Source of the DNA: Flavobacterium salmonis
GTDB lineage: Bacteria; Bacteroidota; Bacteroidia; Flavobacteriales; Flavobacteriaceae
Reading direction: 5' to 3'
DNA length: 64,000 bases
Assembly: GCF_903819435.1 (NCBI RefSeq)
Contig: NZ_CAIJDP010000052.1
Coordinates: forward strand, 1-64,000
A model generated the notes under the pieces. It saw only the letters and a list, made by a program, of their open reading frames with translations, was not told where the DNA came from and made no database searches. Shown one piece after another: positions 6,790-17,040 of the stretch (position 1 is its first letter; each line of letters begins with the position of its first letter). The position numbers and the translations under genes were made by a program.

Positions 6790-7548
6790 TTAGACACCGC
6801 TATCCACTTTTACAATCGATAATGGATTGTAAGCCCCATTTTTCAAGGCATACATTTGACCATTTATCTGTTGGTAAAATTCCACTCCCAAAGCTAAAAA
6901 CAATGGTTTGGTACTAGCAGGAGTTACAGAATTGGAATGATTAATTATCACAGATGCATTGATGTCCCAAGGCAAAATAGCCGTTTCTGAATTGGAAGAC
7001 ACAAAATTTTCAGCTTCAAAATCAATTTCAGCTCCACCAGAAATGATTTTGTAGTGAGTAGTTCCACTTGGAGCAGCAATCATGTTTGCTGGAATAAATG
7101 ATGCTAAATCCACAGTAATTTTACCAGCTACACGGTCAATAGTTGCCACAAAAGGAGCAAACAAAGTAGTACCGAGTTTTCCTCCAATGTTGAATTCAAA
7201 ACCTGCTAAAAGTTCGGCTTCGCCATCAATTACATTTCGCAATCCTCTAACACTAGTAGTGTCAGCTTGGATAACTTTAACCATTTGTTGAGTCAATCGA
7301 CTAACCATTCTACTATCCGCAGAGTTCAAAAGCAAGGCTCTAAATGCTGTTCTCAAAATCTTTCCAGCTTTTCCTGCTCGACCAAATTCAGAACCATTTT
7401 CACGCGTTCTTTGAAACGCAGGATCGCTTGCAATTCTGCTCGCATCAATGCCACCTTTTTCACGCGCCAAATGCCCATCTTTGGTTTTGTAAAAAGTAAT
7501 ATCCCCGATAGTACCTTTCAATTTAATTATGCCTTTCTGTCTTGCCAT
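6790..7548 (-). CDS. 252-aa conserved protein of unknown function, first gene of the cassette
   Basis: I recognise the N-terminus (MARQKGIIKLKGTIGDITFY, then a KDGHLAREKGG segment) as recurring in Bacteroidota genomes without an assigned function. Residues 1-110 are basic and probably helical (RTRENGSEFGRAGKAGKILRTAFR, and SRMVSRLTQQM). Residues about 115-250 look beta-rich, as in structural or receptor-like domains. No signal peptide, membrane segment or catalytic motif is visible. It heads a four-gene minus-strand operon and is divergent from the small DNA-binding-protein candidate at 7826. The combination with holin-like and DUF5675 proteins hints at a phage-derived assembly or release function. 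Confidence 0.7.
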   Translation of the reverse strand: MARQKGIIKLKGTIGDITFYKTKDGHLAREKGGIDASRIASDPAFQRTRENGSEFGRAGKAGKILRTAFRALLLNSADSRMVSRLTQQMVKVIQADTTSVRGLRNVIDGEAELLAGFEFNIGGKLGTTLFAPFVATIDRVAGKITVDLASFIPANMIAAPSGTTHYKIISGGAEIDFEAENFVSSNSETAILPWDINASVIINHSNSVTPASTKPLFLALGVEFYQQINGQMYALKNGAYNPLSIVKVDSGV

Positions 7549-7768
7549 AACTTGAAAAAATTAATTCAACAATCATTTACATCTCCTTCATTCTATCAAT
7601 CAGTTGCAACTATAATTTGAATGATTTATACAAAGTTTACAAAGCATTTACCAGAATTAAAAAGCAAGTCTGTACCAAATGTCCAAAAATGACATAAGTG
7701 TCTTAAATAAACATAAAAACACAATAAATACGTTTAATAAAAAAGGATTAAATTGCAGTAGAATTTCT

Positions 7769-7801
7769 GTAAGTCAGAAGTAAGTCAGAAGTAAGTCAAA
7801 G
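7769..7801. promoter_or_regulatory. Three tandem 11-bp repeats, operator-like
   Basis: GTAAGTCAGAA occurs at 7769-7779 and 7780-7790, followed by GTAAGTCAAAG at 7791-7801. The 11-bp period is about one DNA helical turn, so a protein could bind the same face repeatedly. The repeats lie 24 bp before the start of the 67-aa gene, within the 277-bp region divergent to the 252-aa gene, which makes them a candidate operator for either or both. Confidence 0.6.
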
Positions 7802-7825
7802 CCTAATCAAAGGTATAGATAAAGT

Positions 7826-8029
7826 ATGAAATTGAATAATCAGAGGGTATGCATCTATCCCAAGGACATACAACGAATAACAGGCAAAAGTTATCGTCAA
7901 AGTACTAGATTAATGCAAAAGATAAAAAAAGACCTCAACAAGCTCGAAAATGAGTTTCTAACGATTGAAGAGTTCTGTACATATGCTGGCATAAAATATG
8001 AACAAGTAACTCACTTGATTTTTGGTTAA
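7826..8029 (+). CDS. 67-aa putative helix-turn-helix regulator of the cassette
   Basis: A short basic protein with the pattern of a small DNA-binding domain: PKDIQRITGKSYRQSTRLMQKIKKDL (residues 12-37) looks like helix-turn-helix, followed by FLTIEEFCTYAGIKYEQV (45-62), a second helical pair. It has no membrane segment. It is transcribed divergently from the four-gene cassette, with the 11-bp repeats directly upstream of its own start, so autoregulation and control of the cassette are the obvious hypothesis. I do not recognise a named family. Confidence 0.6.
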   Translation: MKLNNQRVCIYPKDIQRITGKSYRQSTRLMQKIKKDLNKLENEFLTIEEFCTYAGIKYEQVTHLIFG

Positions 8030-8258
8030 AATTGGAAAATACCTCAGACAAATTTTAATCAAGAAGAGCATCATTAAATACTTTAACAACTAGTTCAATA
8101 TTTAGTCTTGATACTTTAATATTCAAATAATTATGGTTATATTTGAGTACTTTGAATTTGGAATAATTGTACCCTTATAAAGGAGGTGTCAGTCGAGGAG
8201 TCACTTAAATAATTATGCTTTGTAAAGTATTGATTTTATTGGTGGCTTTTGTAGTAGA

Positions 8259-8279
8259 CAAATCCCTCTTTCTCCACCA
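8259..8279 (+). other. tRNA-Ser 3'-end fragment, candidate attachment site
   Basis: The 21 bases from CAAATCCCTC to TTTCTCCACCA have the form of the 3' part of a bacterial serine tRNA: the end of the T-loop, T-stem 3' strand CCCTC, acceptor strand TTTCTCC, discriminator A and CCA. Upstream bases do not supply the matching T-stem strand, so this is a fragment. tRNA 3' ends are classical integration targets and leave such direct-repeat copies. The other copy, expected as a complete tRNA-Ser gene, is not in this window. Confidence 0.55.
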
Positions 8280-8310
8280 GTAGAAGTTTCAAAAGAAACT
8301 TTAAAGTCAA

Positions 8311-8347
8311 AACCCTTTAAATACAAGTATTTAAAGGGTTTTTTGTT
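8311..8347 (+). terminator. Strong intrinsic terminator after the tRNA-like fragment
   Basis: AACCCTTTAAATAC (8311-8324) and its exact reverse complement GTATTTAAAGGGTT (8327-8340) form a perfect 14-bp stem with a very short loop, followed by TTTTGTTTTTTG on the plus strand. It would suit the original downstream flank of a tRNA gene. On the minus strand it lies just beyond the truncated esterase, but there it lacks a T-run. Confidence 0.8.
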
Positions 8348-8359
8348 TTTTGTAACTAC

Positions 8360-9406
8360 TCAAAAAACACATATATTATCAAAGTACGGTGACCCTTTAG
8401 TACCCAAACCCAACCAAAAAAGCTTGTTTTTTTTATTAAGCGAATTGCCATTTTTATATTTTGCTTCTAAAAAAGTTGAAGCGTCAATAGGATCTATACT
8501 CGGATAATTGGCTGTACCGCTAAATCCTCCATAATATGAAAAAGTTTCCAGATGGTTCATCGTAATTCTCATCGTTTGATTGGCTCCCATCGAAAGGCCT
8601 GCAATAGCTCTATGTTCGCGATTGGCCAGAGTACGAAACATAGTATCAATCATTGGAATAACTTCGGTAATAAGTACTTCTTCAAAAATAGACTCGGGAC
8701 GTTCTTTTTTAGGTACAGATTCGTTGTTTTGTGGTTTATAAGCGTAGCCATTATCCATTACAATAATCATAGGAGTTGCCTGTTTTGAAGCTATCAGATT
8801 ATCTAAAATTAAATTTGCTCTACCTTGGGCAGACCAACCTGATTCGTCCTCAAAACTTCCGTGTTGTAAATAAAGTACCGGATAACGTGTTTTTGCATTT
8901 TCATTATAACCTGGAGGTGTATAAATAAAACAGCGTCTAAAAGAGTTCGTCAATTTTGAGAAGTAAATATTTTCACTTACCAAACTGTGTGGCACATTTT
9001 TCAGGGCAAAAAATTCCTGATCTCTTGCGGGAATTTCGATTCCACTGCCTGTTCTTCCTGCACCGTAGAAATACAAACTTCCTGGATCCGGAACCGAAGC
9101 CCCATCAAAGTTTAACTGATAATAATGAAATCCTTCATCTTGTGGATTTGACTCTCCTGTCCATACTCCATTGGTATCTTTTCGCATATCGTATTTAACT
9201 CCGCCAATATCAAGTTGCACTTTATTTGCATTGGGAGCAGAGATGCTGGCACGCACGCGTCGTTGTGAATTTACCTGAGGAAATTGTTTTTCTGCCTGAT
9301 TAATGGTTGAAGGTTTAAAATCTTCCACTATTTGTGGTTCCTGACTCCTGGCTGATTCAAAACACAAACTGAAAATTATAATGACAATATTTAAAAATCG
9401 TTTCAT
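8360..9406 (-). pseudogene. CE1-family esterase truncated at the C-terminus
   Basis: A 348-aa product with signal peptide (residues 1-21), an N-terminal immunoglobulin-like/CBM48-like domain (about 45-130) and an alpha/beta-hydrolase CE1 domain from about 140. The nucleophile is present in AGLSMG (S272). Compared with the related 374-aa esterase at 12155-13279, the reading frame ends after GLGTKGSPYFDN, before the region that should hold the catalytic His (GHEFQTWRR in the relative). It is therefore probably inactive. It is the last gene of the GH operon, 20 bp after the GH9 gene, and its lost 3' end coincides with the border of the accessory region. Confidence 0.7.
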
Positions 9407-9426
9407 ATTTGCTTTTTTTAAGTTTA

Positions 9427-12006
9427 TTATTTTTCCTGTGCCAAATCATTTACAGCATTCGCAAGAAAAACATACCACGCCCCACCATCGATAATACATT
9501 CATTTTCTCCCCAAAAAAATGGCCAGTCATCTTTATTCTCTAAATAGTCGGGTTTTAGAAAAATAACGCCCGGCACTACTCCACCCGCAATTGTAGTAAA
9601 GTCCGCTCGATTACCTCCATAAGCCACTTTTTTAGATCTGTTTCCAACAGCATTTACAAAAGATAAATTAGAATAAGGATGACAGCCCAAAATATAATTT
9701 AGTCCTTGATAAACACTTTCTTTGTCCATGATATTAGGATAAATTTTATGAATATAATAATTGGTACTTGCCAAATTGATAACCTGTGAACTACCTCCCC
9801 AACCTCTTTTTGCAATCGGTACACCATAAGGGTTTTCGGCATTTTCTTTGTCCATTTTTTCTTTATACTTAATTACATAGCCGCGTACTTTTTGTTTGTA
9901 ATTATCATCCATAGATGGGACAGCCAATAATGCTGAAGTAATATTAAAATCTAAATTTTCGTCTAGCAGCTTCCATATTTTATCTTCAAAACCTTTTTTA
10001 TATTTTTCGTCTTTTGTACTTAAATAGAGTTGAAGGATTGCGATCATGTCACTTCCTTTACCCCATCTCGACATTGGACTGTTGTCCGGTTTTGCTTTTT
10101 TATCTATTTCAGTTGCTTCATTAGTCAGCTTTTTAGCAATAGACAAACATTTCGCAGCAAGTTCATCATTATACCCTTTTAAAGCACGACTTGCTGAGGC
10201 TAATGCTCCTGCAGTTCTGAAATCCAGAAATGAAGTGCGGTTGGTAAATGCCCATCTGTCATCTTTTGTACCGCTTGACACTCCATTAGATTCATAAGGT
10301 TTAAGAGACGGATTATAAGGCAAATTATCTGTTTCGGTCGAAGCATCGCCCAAATGATGGTACTGATGAAGATTAGGAACCACTATTCCCCTGACAGGAT
10401 GACCAATATTTTCGACTTGAGCCACAAGATTCAAAACTCCATGTTCAATTTGTTGTAGCATATCGGGCTGACCATCAGGACGGTGAATATCTACGAACCG
10501 TGTTTTCTGGTCAATATACGTTTCATCCCTGTTTACTTTGAATGCTTCCCAGGATTCTACAAAACTATTGATAACACTGACATGCGAAAAAGTTTGTATA
10601 TCAAAATCACCGGCATCAAACCAGCCTCCTACTGACATTCCCGGAATACGTTCTAAAGGTTTGTACTTCGTATCAGTTGTTGGACCTTGTTTATAACCAT
10701 CAAAGTGTTCGTGATTAATGGGCGCCTGAAGGCAATCGTCTAAAAACGGTCTTCCATGCCAAATTCTATAAGCCTCGTTCACTTCCATGTGATCCATCTG
10801 AACGGGAAACCATACGTCCATAGTTGGATGCCATATTTTGGAATAAACATCATCTTCAATCTGAAAAGTATTTGTTTTTTGGTCGCCGTATTGAATATAA
10901 TAAAGTCCTTTTTCTTTAACAGCACTAAAATCAATCTGGGCATAATTATATCGGAGATAAGGTCCCCAATCCTTGACATTAGCTTTTAATTTCTCTGTAA
11001 ATTTTCCATCTTCACCAAGTTTAAAAATCGATGCAGTAGTTAATGCTTTATCACTTTTATCAAGTTCGACAACCGCTACTTTCTTTTGGCCCGGCATATA
11101 ACCCACTTGTGAAAAGCCAATAACGGGTTCTCTTTTCCAATTCGGTATCGCATTAGGTTCTAAATACCAGGTCATTACTTTCCCTTTTTTGTTTGAAGGA
11201 AGAAGACTTCGCGCTATAAACCAGCCGTTTTGCCCCAAATTTCTTCCATCAAAAAGCATTACATCCTGATCTTCTGACTGAATTTTTACGTTACGCTCGG
11301 GATTTTCGGGTGCAAAAATGAAATTCTTACCCGATTCTAAAGGAAGGGTCGTTATAAATTCATTCTTTCCACGATCATCGAATGTTGTATGTCCCGCAAA
11401 TTGTGGGATCTTTTGAGATAAAGGCAGAATTGCAGTATTGCTTGCAGGATATCTGGGGAAAGTTCCTGCTTTTCCATCAACCACATAATTACTTTCAACA
11501 TAAGAAGTTGGAATAAATTCCAGATTAAATCCTGCTCTTCCTTCCAATTGCTTTGGAACCGGTTTATCAAGCTCAACATTAATTACAAAACCTTTTCCTT
11601 TTGGGGTAACTATTATTTTGGAATCAAAATTAAATTCTTCATACCTCAATATAACTTCAATCCTATTGTTTGTTCTGTCGACTTTTCTACTGATCATTTT
11701 TGGAATTAAATCCCATTGTTCCGGTGTGTTTTGAAGTCTGATTGCTCCCCCGGTAACTGTTCTGACACCATGATGAATAAACTCTATTCCTGCCGTTTTT
11801 TCATCGAAAAACATCCCGTTGTATTCATTATTAAAAACCCAGACATTCAGTCCGGGAGTTTCAAAATATTCCTTTTCATTTAATACTAAATTCTGAGAAA
11901 AGGAAATGTTTGTCAAGCTAAAAAAACAAAAAAACAATATTGTTTCTTTTCCCAAAGTCCTCTTAAATTTGAAAAGAACTCTTGAGATACTATTAAGTTT
12001 ACGCAT
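9427..12006 (-). CDS. GH9 family glycoside hydrolase with extra N-terminal beta domain
   Basis: An 859-aa protein with a long signal sequence (cleavage near residue 38). Residues about 45-285 form an extra, probably beta-rich domain that I do not recognise. Residues about 292-385 resemble the immunoglobulin-like CelD N-terminal domain (FSQVGYMPGQKKVAVV). The (alpha/alpha)6 GH9 catalytic domain follows, with the metal/base motif DAGD at 464-467 and the acid in WGENECIID (E836). GH9 enzymes cleave beta-1,4-glucan or mixed-linkage glucan; some Bacteroidota members act as exo-enzymes. In this xylan-type operon, a mixed-linkage glucan or xylo-glucan-type substrate is possible. It lies between two CE1 esterase genes, in the same operon. 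Confidence 0.88.
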   Translation of the reverse strand: MRKLNSISRVLFKFKRTLGKETILFFCFFSLTNISFSQNLVLNEKEYFETPGLNVWVFNNEYNGMFFDEKTAGIEFIHHGVRTVTGGAIRLQNTPEQWDLIPKMISRKVDRTNNRIEVILRYEEFNFDSKIIVTPKGKGFVINVELDKPVPKQLEGRAGFNLEFIPTSYVESNYVVDGKAGTFPRYPASNTAILPLSQKIPQFAGHTTFDDRGKNEFITTLPLESGKNFIFAPENPERNVKIQSEDQDVMLFDGRNLGQNGWFIARSLLPSNKKGKVMTWYLEPNAIPNWKREPVIGFSQVGYMPGQKKVAVVELDKSDKALTTASIFKLGEDGKFTEKLKANVKDWGPYLRYNYAQIDFSAVKEKGLYYIQYGDQKTNTFQIEDDVYSKIWHPTMDVWFPVQMDHMEVNEAYRIWHGRPFLDDCLQAPINHEHFDGYKQGPTTDTKYKPLERIPGMSVGGWFDAGDFDIQTFSHVSVINSFVESWEAFKVNRDETYIDQKTRFVDIHRPDGQPDMLQQIEHGVLNLVAQVENIGHPVRGIVVPNLHQYHHLGDASTETDNLPYNPSLKPYESNGVSSGTKDDRWAFTNRTSFLDFRTAGALASASRALKGYNDELAAKCLSIAKKLTNEATEIDKKAKPDNSPMSRWGKGSDMIAILQLYLSTKDEKYKKGFEDKIWKLLDENLDFNITSALLAVPSMDDNYKQKVRGYVIKYKEKMDKENAENPYGVPIAKRGWGGSSQVINLASTNYYIHKIYPNIMDKESVYQGLNYILGCHPYSNLSFVNAVGNRSKKVAYGGNRADFTTIAGGVVPGVIFLKPDYLENKDDWPFFWGENECIIDGGAWYVFLANAVNDLAQEK

Positions 12007-12154
12007 AATTTAGATTTTAATTTGTTAGCCCAAACAGCGAATTTTATACTGATAAATTCTTTTAGACATACTATTTCTTGTCAGCCAAATAAATTCATCA
12101 GCAGCTATTATTCTACTGGTTCAGATCAATCAATGAATTAATACTATTGAAAAT

Positions 12155-13303
<1,149 letters not shown>

Positions 13304-14599
13304 TTAATTTCCTTGTGGCGTTATAATTTTATAGTTACCACTAAGGTGCATTAGACTGAATAAATACATTAACCCATCATAATAAGGGTCAAAATAACCA
13401 TCTTCATAAGGTTCAAGTTTTGCATTCCAGATTGCATGAACAAAATCCATACTTGCCTTATCGCGATTTACTAAAGAGGCAGTAGCAGCAGTGGATACTA
13501 AACCAATAGAGTGTCTCAATTTTTTTACAGGACCTGCCTGAAGTATCCAGTCAGGAGTAGAACCATCTAAATTAAATTGGTCATCATATGTATCTAATCC
13601 CTTAGATCTTAGAAAATCTTGAAATCTTTTTGCATAATCTTCCTGCCATACTTTATCCTTTCCATACCAGGTATAATCCATCGCAATATTCATAGGAACA
13701 CGCCATGAATCGTAACGAAACGCTGCGGGCATCCATGGTGTAGGATGTGGTTCTCCATTAAATTCGGTGTAATCTGCATTTAAACCCGTTACAGGATGAC
13801 AGGCCTTGTGCAAAAAGTTACGGGAAACATCAGCACATTCTTTATAAAACTGCTCGTGCCCATCTTTGGCATACAAAGCCCATATTTCATAAAATGCAGG
13901 GACATGATAAGAAGGATCTGTCCAGTTATATCCTCCTCCTTCCGGAACAAAAGATATTTGTTTATGCTCTGTATTGATAATGTTATAAATATTACCAGTA
14001 CCGTCTTTTTTCCACATGGCATCTAAAATTTTTCTGGCTTCATTGTAGTAATGTATTCCAGTATCATTGCCCCATTTGTTCGAAGCAAAAAGCAGACTTG
14101 TGATGTAATACAACTCTCCATCAGATGCAGAACCAGGCGAATTTTGTTTTTTTGTTTCAGGATTTACGCTCCATGCAAAATAGCCTTCTCTTGGTCCGTC
14201 CTGATGCTGCATGTATTTAACAGACCATCTCCAAATTCGGTCAAAAACCTCTTTTTTATTAAGCTGAACGGCAACCATCATACCATATGACATTCCTTCG
14301 CTACGGGCATCTTTATTTTTGACATCTGAAACATATCCTAAAGAATCGCCTTCTTTAAAATATACTTTATCTGGTCCTTCAAAAACATCATAATAAGCTT
14401 TGGCTAATTTCTTATCTATTTCAATTTGACTATAACCCCCTTCCTTAAAAAGATTGCGATATTGAGGCTTTTTGAATTCTGATTTTTCTATTTTCCCTTT
14501 ATTTTGACTAATTACCAAAGCCGGAACAATCAACACAAAAATCAATATCAAAACTCTAATAATTCTAACAAAACACTCTCCTGAAAAATTTTTATTCAT
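13304..14599 (-). CDS. GH8 enzyme, likely reducing-end xylose-releasing exo-oligoxylanase
   Basis: Numbered from the longer possible start at 14644 (446 aa), the catalytic acid is E116 in ARSEGMSYGMM, a conserved Asp is D175 in SASDGELYY, and the base is D312 in RYDSWRVP; the acid-to-base spacing fits the Rex subgroup of GH8. Such enzymes remove xylose from the reducing end of xylo-oligosaccharides, probably in the periplasm here. I prefer the start at 14599 because it places the hydrophobic leader (RIIRVLILIFVLIVPALVIS) closer to the N-terminus. The 14644 ATG overlaps the upstream stop as ATGA and would give translational coupling, so both starts remain open. Confidence 0.87.
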   Translation of the reverse strand: MNKNFSGECFVRIIRVLILIFVLIVPALVISQNKGKIEKSEFKKPQYRNLFKEGGYSQIEIDKKLAKAYYDVFEGPDKVYFKEGDSLGYVSDVKNKDARSEGMSYGMMVAVQLNKKEVFDRIWRWSVKYMQHQDGPREGYFAWSVNPETKKQNSPGSASDGELYYITSLLFASNKWGNDTGIHYYNEARKILDAMWKKDGTGNIYNIINTEHKQISFVPEGGGYNWTDPSYHVPAFYEIWALYAKDGHEQFYKECADVSRNFLHKACHPVTGLNADYTEFNGEPHPTPWMPAAFRYDSWRVPMNIAMDYTWYGKDKVWQEDYAKRFQDFLRSKGLDTYDDQFNLDGSTPDWILQAGPVKKLRHSIGLVSTAATASLVNRDKASMDFVHAIWNAKLEPYEDGYFDPYYDGLMYLFSLMHLSGNYKIITPQGN

Positions 14600-14640
14600 A
14601 ACCGTCTCTGTCTTTTTTATTCTAATTAAAATCAATTTTA

Positions 14641-16755
14641 TCATAAACTGTTTTTTATTTTATTGACTGCTATGACTACATCCCTTTCAGGCATTTTACA
14701 AGCTTTGTTAACGCAAACATAGATATAGGTCTCATTGTTTATAAAACGATTTTCTAAAATTGGAAGTTTACTTTCTTTTGTCGCTCCTGCAATTAGGATA
14801 TTGGGCAAATAGTAACTTTGCAGCTGAATCGTTTTAGCAATAGCGTCTTTTCCGGAAAGGGCTACTTCAAAATAATTATCTGTATAATTCAACATTAAAT
14901 CCAGCCAATTGTAATATTCTGCAGGTGATTGTAATGCGTCTTCTTTTACATTATTTAACATTTTCTCAGCTGTTTTAGAATATGTATCATTCAAGTAATA
15001 ATGTCCTAACAGGAATAAATTACGAGCAAGAATAGAATTGGAGCCGGGAATTACATTGTCTGCAATTTCCATTTTTCTGGCAATTAAATTTGTTGAGGCA
15101 TTAGACGTAAAATAAAACATACTTGATTTTTTATCCCAAAAATGAGTTATCGTATTATCTGTTAATTGCTTGGCTTTGTTTAGCCATTTTTCGTCAAGAG
15201 TAATTTGATACACCGCAATAAATGCATCTATAACAGCAGCATAATCTTCTGAAAAACCAACAATACTGCTTTTACCTTCTTTATAACTGTGATTTAAACT
15301 TCCGTCTTTTTTAAGCTGATTATTTATAATGAAGTTAGCGTTTTTTAAAGCGATTGCTTTGTAATGTGGATTTTTGAATGCACGATAAGCACTAACATAT
15401 CCTTTTATCATTAAAGCATTCCATGAAGTCAGGGTTTTATTGTCTAAATGAGGTCGTGACCTTTTGTTTCTGGCTGTTAAAAGTATTTGCTTCCAGTTTT
15501 TAACTTTGGAATCCAGTTCTTTCAAAGTCAATTTGTTTTTAAGCGCAAAGTCTTTATCCGATTGGTTCCTAAATAAAACATAGTTTTGGTTTTCCCATAA
15601 ACCGTTTTCATTGCTATTAAAATATTCTTGAAAAAGAGGATAATCAGATTGTAATATAGATTGTAATTCCTCCTTTTTCCACACATAATAGGAACCTTCC
15701 TCCTGTTTTCCTGCCTTATTTTTGCTGTCTGCATCTAAGGAAGAATAAAAAGCACCATCAGTTGCCATAAGTTCCCTTTCTACAAAATTCAGCGTTTCAT
15801 ATACCGTTTTTTTATATAACTCATCTTTGGTTGCCAGATAAGCATCAGAATACAAACTTACTAATTGGGCATTATCATACAGCATTTTCTCAAAGTGAGG
15901 AATATGCCATTTAGAATCTACCGAATATCTCGCAAAACCACCACCAATGGCATCGTAAATTCCTCCATTAGCCATTTTTGTAAGTGTCGTTTGCACATAC
16001 TTTTGAATCGATTTATCATTATTCTGAATACTGTAACGAAGCAGGAAATGTAAAGAACCCGGCATTGGAAATTTGGTCTCGCCAACTAAACCTCCTTCTT
16101 TATAATCCAAATCTTTTTGCCATGATTTTACAGCAGTAAAGACCTCTAAATTTTTAAAATTCGCTTCATCATTATTTACTGTAACTAATTGCGATTTCTG
16201 AATTCCTTTGATTAGTTTTTCTGCATATTCACTTGCTTTTTTAGGGTTATTTTTATATAAATAAGAGAGTTCTGTTAAGGCTTTTGTCCACTCATCTTTG
16301 GTGAAATAGGTTCCTCCAAAAATTGGACGCCCATCAGGAAGTGCAATACAATTTAAGGGCCAACCGCCTTTACCAGTCATTAATTGTACTGCATTCATAT
16401 AGATTTGGTCAATATCCGGACGCTCTTCCCTATCTACTTTTATACTTATAAAATTATCATTCATTAATTTGGCCACAGTTTCGTTTTCAAAGCTTTCTTC
16501 TTCCATAACATGGCACCAATGACAAGCAGAATATCCTACGGATATAATAATCAATTTATTTTCTGCTTTTGCCTGGTCCAAAGTTTCCTGATTCCATGCT
16601 TTCCAGTCTACAGGATTATGCGCGTGCTGCAAAAGATACGGACTTGTTTCGTTGATTAAATCATTAGTAAATTTGTGATTCCCTTGATTATTCTGTTTTC
16701 TGTTACAGCTAATAAAAAAGCAGGAAATGATTAATAAAAGAGGTAGAATGCGCAT
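14641..16755 (-). CDS. DUF255/thioredoxin-domain lipoprotein (YyaL/SPATA20-like)
   Basis: A 704-aa protein with a lipoprotein leader ([12 protein letters not shown], Cys17). A thioredoxin-like domain follows: [14 protein letters not shown] (38-51), then CHWC (78-81) inside [16 protein letters not shown]. The long C-terminal part is an (alpha/alpha)6-like helical repeat region typical of the YyaL/SPATA20 family, related to N-acylglucosamine epimerase and glycosidase barrels. The biochemical role of this family is poorly known. Here it is the first gene of a xylan operon and overlaps the longer start of GH8, which links it to sugar use and to the periplasm, unlike its usual cytosolic relatives. 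Confidence 0.85.
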   Translation of the reverse strand: MRILPLLLIISCFFISCNRKQNNQGNHKFTNDLINETSPYLLQHAHNPVDWKAWNQETLDQAKAENKLIIISVGYSACHWCHVMEEESFENETVAKLMNDNFISIKVDREERPDIDQIYMNAVQLMTGKGGWPLNCIALPDGRPIFGGTYFTKDEWTKALTELSYLYKNNPKKASEYAEKLIKGIQKSQLVTVNNDEANFKNLEVFTAVKSWQKDLDYKEGGLVGETKFPMPGSLHFLLRYSIQNNDKSIQKYVQTTLTKMANGGIYDAIGGGFARYSVDSKWHIPHFEKMLYDNAQLVSLYSDAYLATKDELYKKTVYETLNFVERELMATDGAFYSSLDADSKNKAGKQEEGSYYVWKKEELQSILQSDYPLFQEYFNSNENGLWENQNYVLFRNQSDKDFALKNKLTLKELDSKVKNWKQILLTARNKRSRPHLDNKTLTSWNALMIKGYVSAYRAFKNPHYKAIALKNANFIINNQLKKDGSLNHSYKEGKSSIVGFSEDYAAVIDAFIAVYQITLDEKWLNKAKQLTDNTITHFWDKKSSMFYFTSNASTNLIARKMEIADNVIPGSNSILARNLFLLGHYYLNDTYSKTAEKMLNNVKEDALQSPAEYYNWLDLMLNYTDNYFEVALSGKDAIAKTIQLQSYYLPNILIAGATKESKLPILENRFINNETYIYVCVNKACKMPERDVVIAVNKIKNSL

Positions 16756-17040
16756 ATAAATAAAATGAAAAGTGTGAATAATGAGGTTGAATTTCAGTAT
16801 ATTTTTTTAATCAAAAGCTAAAATAGCAATTTATATTTAACAGATTTACTCTAACGAAATTATGCTTCAAAAGTGTTATTAAACGCTTCAAAAGTGACAA
16901 TCTTATTTCAACTTTCCAGCTATTTTTACGTTTAGCATTTTATTAAAATGGGGTTAACAAAAAGCGTTCATTGCTCCATAAAAAATTTGCTCTTAATCAA
17001 TACGATTACTAATGAAAGGAAAAAATAACCAGTCTATTTT
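16756..17040. promoter_or_regulatory. Divergent regulatory region with a 12-bp direct repeat at 21-bp spacing
   Basis: GCTTCAAAAGTG occurs at 16864-16875 and again at 16885-16896, a start-to-start distance of 21 bp or two helical turns. It lies in the 285-bp region between the minus-strand GH operon and the plus-strand transporter. AraC-type DNA-binding domains, such as the one ending the hybrid sensor at 18695, typically bind direct repeats with this spacing, so this is a candidate operator for that regulator. Confidence 0.5.

Larger units (their letters stand above)
8030..8359. other. Junction region between accessory DNA and the xylan locus
   Basis: No gene is visible. The region holds a 21-nt tRNA-Ser 3'-end-like sequence (8259-8279), a small hairpin (AAGTTTC/GAAACTT, 8284-8301) and a strong terminator (8311-8347). 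GGAGG at 8182-8186 could be the remnant 5' end of a degenerate tRNA, because GGAG would pair with the CTCC near the 3' end, but the T-stem does not pair and no full cloverleaf can be drawn. Confidence 0.6.

Noticed and set aside
5967..8029. An intact prophage
   Set aside because: No capsid, terminase, portal, tail or integrase gene is present; only a small cassette with lysis-like features is seen.
8182..8279. A complete tRNA-Ser gene
   Set aside because: Only the 3' 21 nt fit; the T-stem 5' strand, D-arm and anticodon arm cannot be drawn, so only a fragment is reported.
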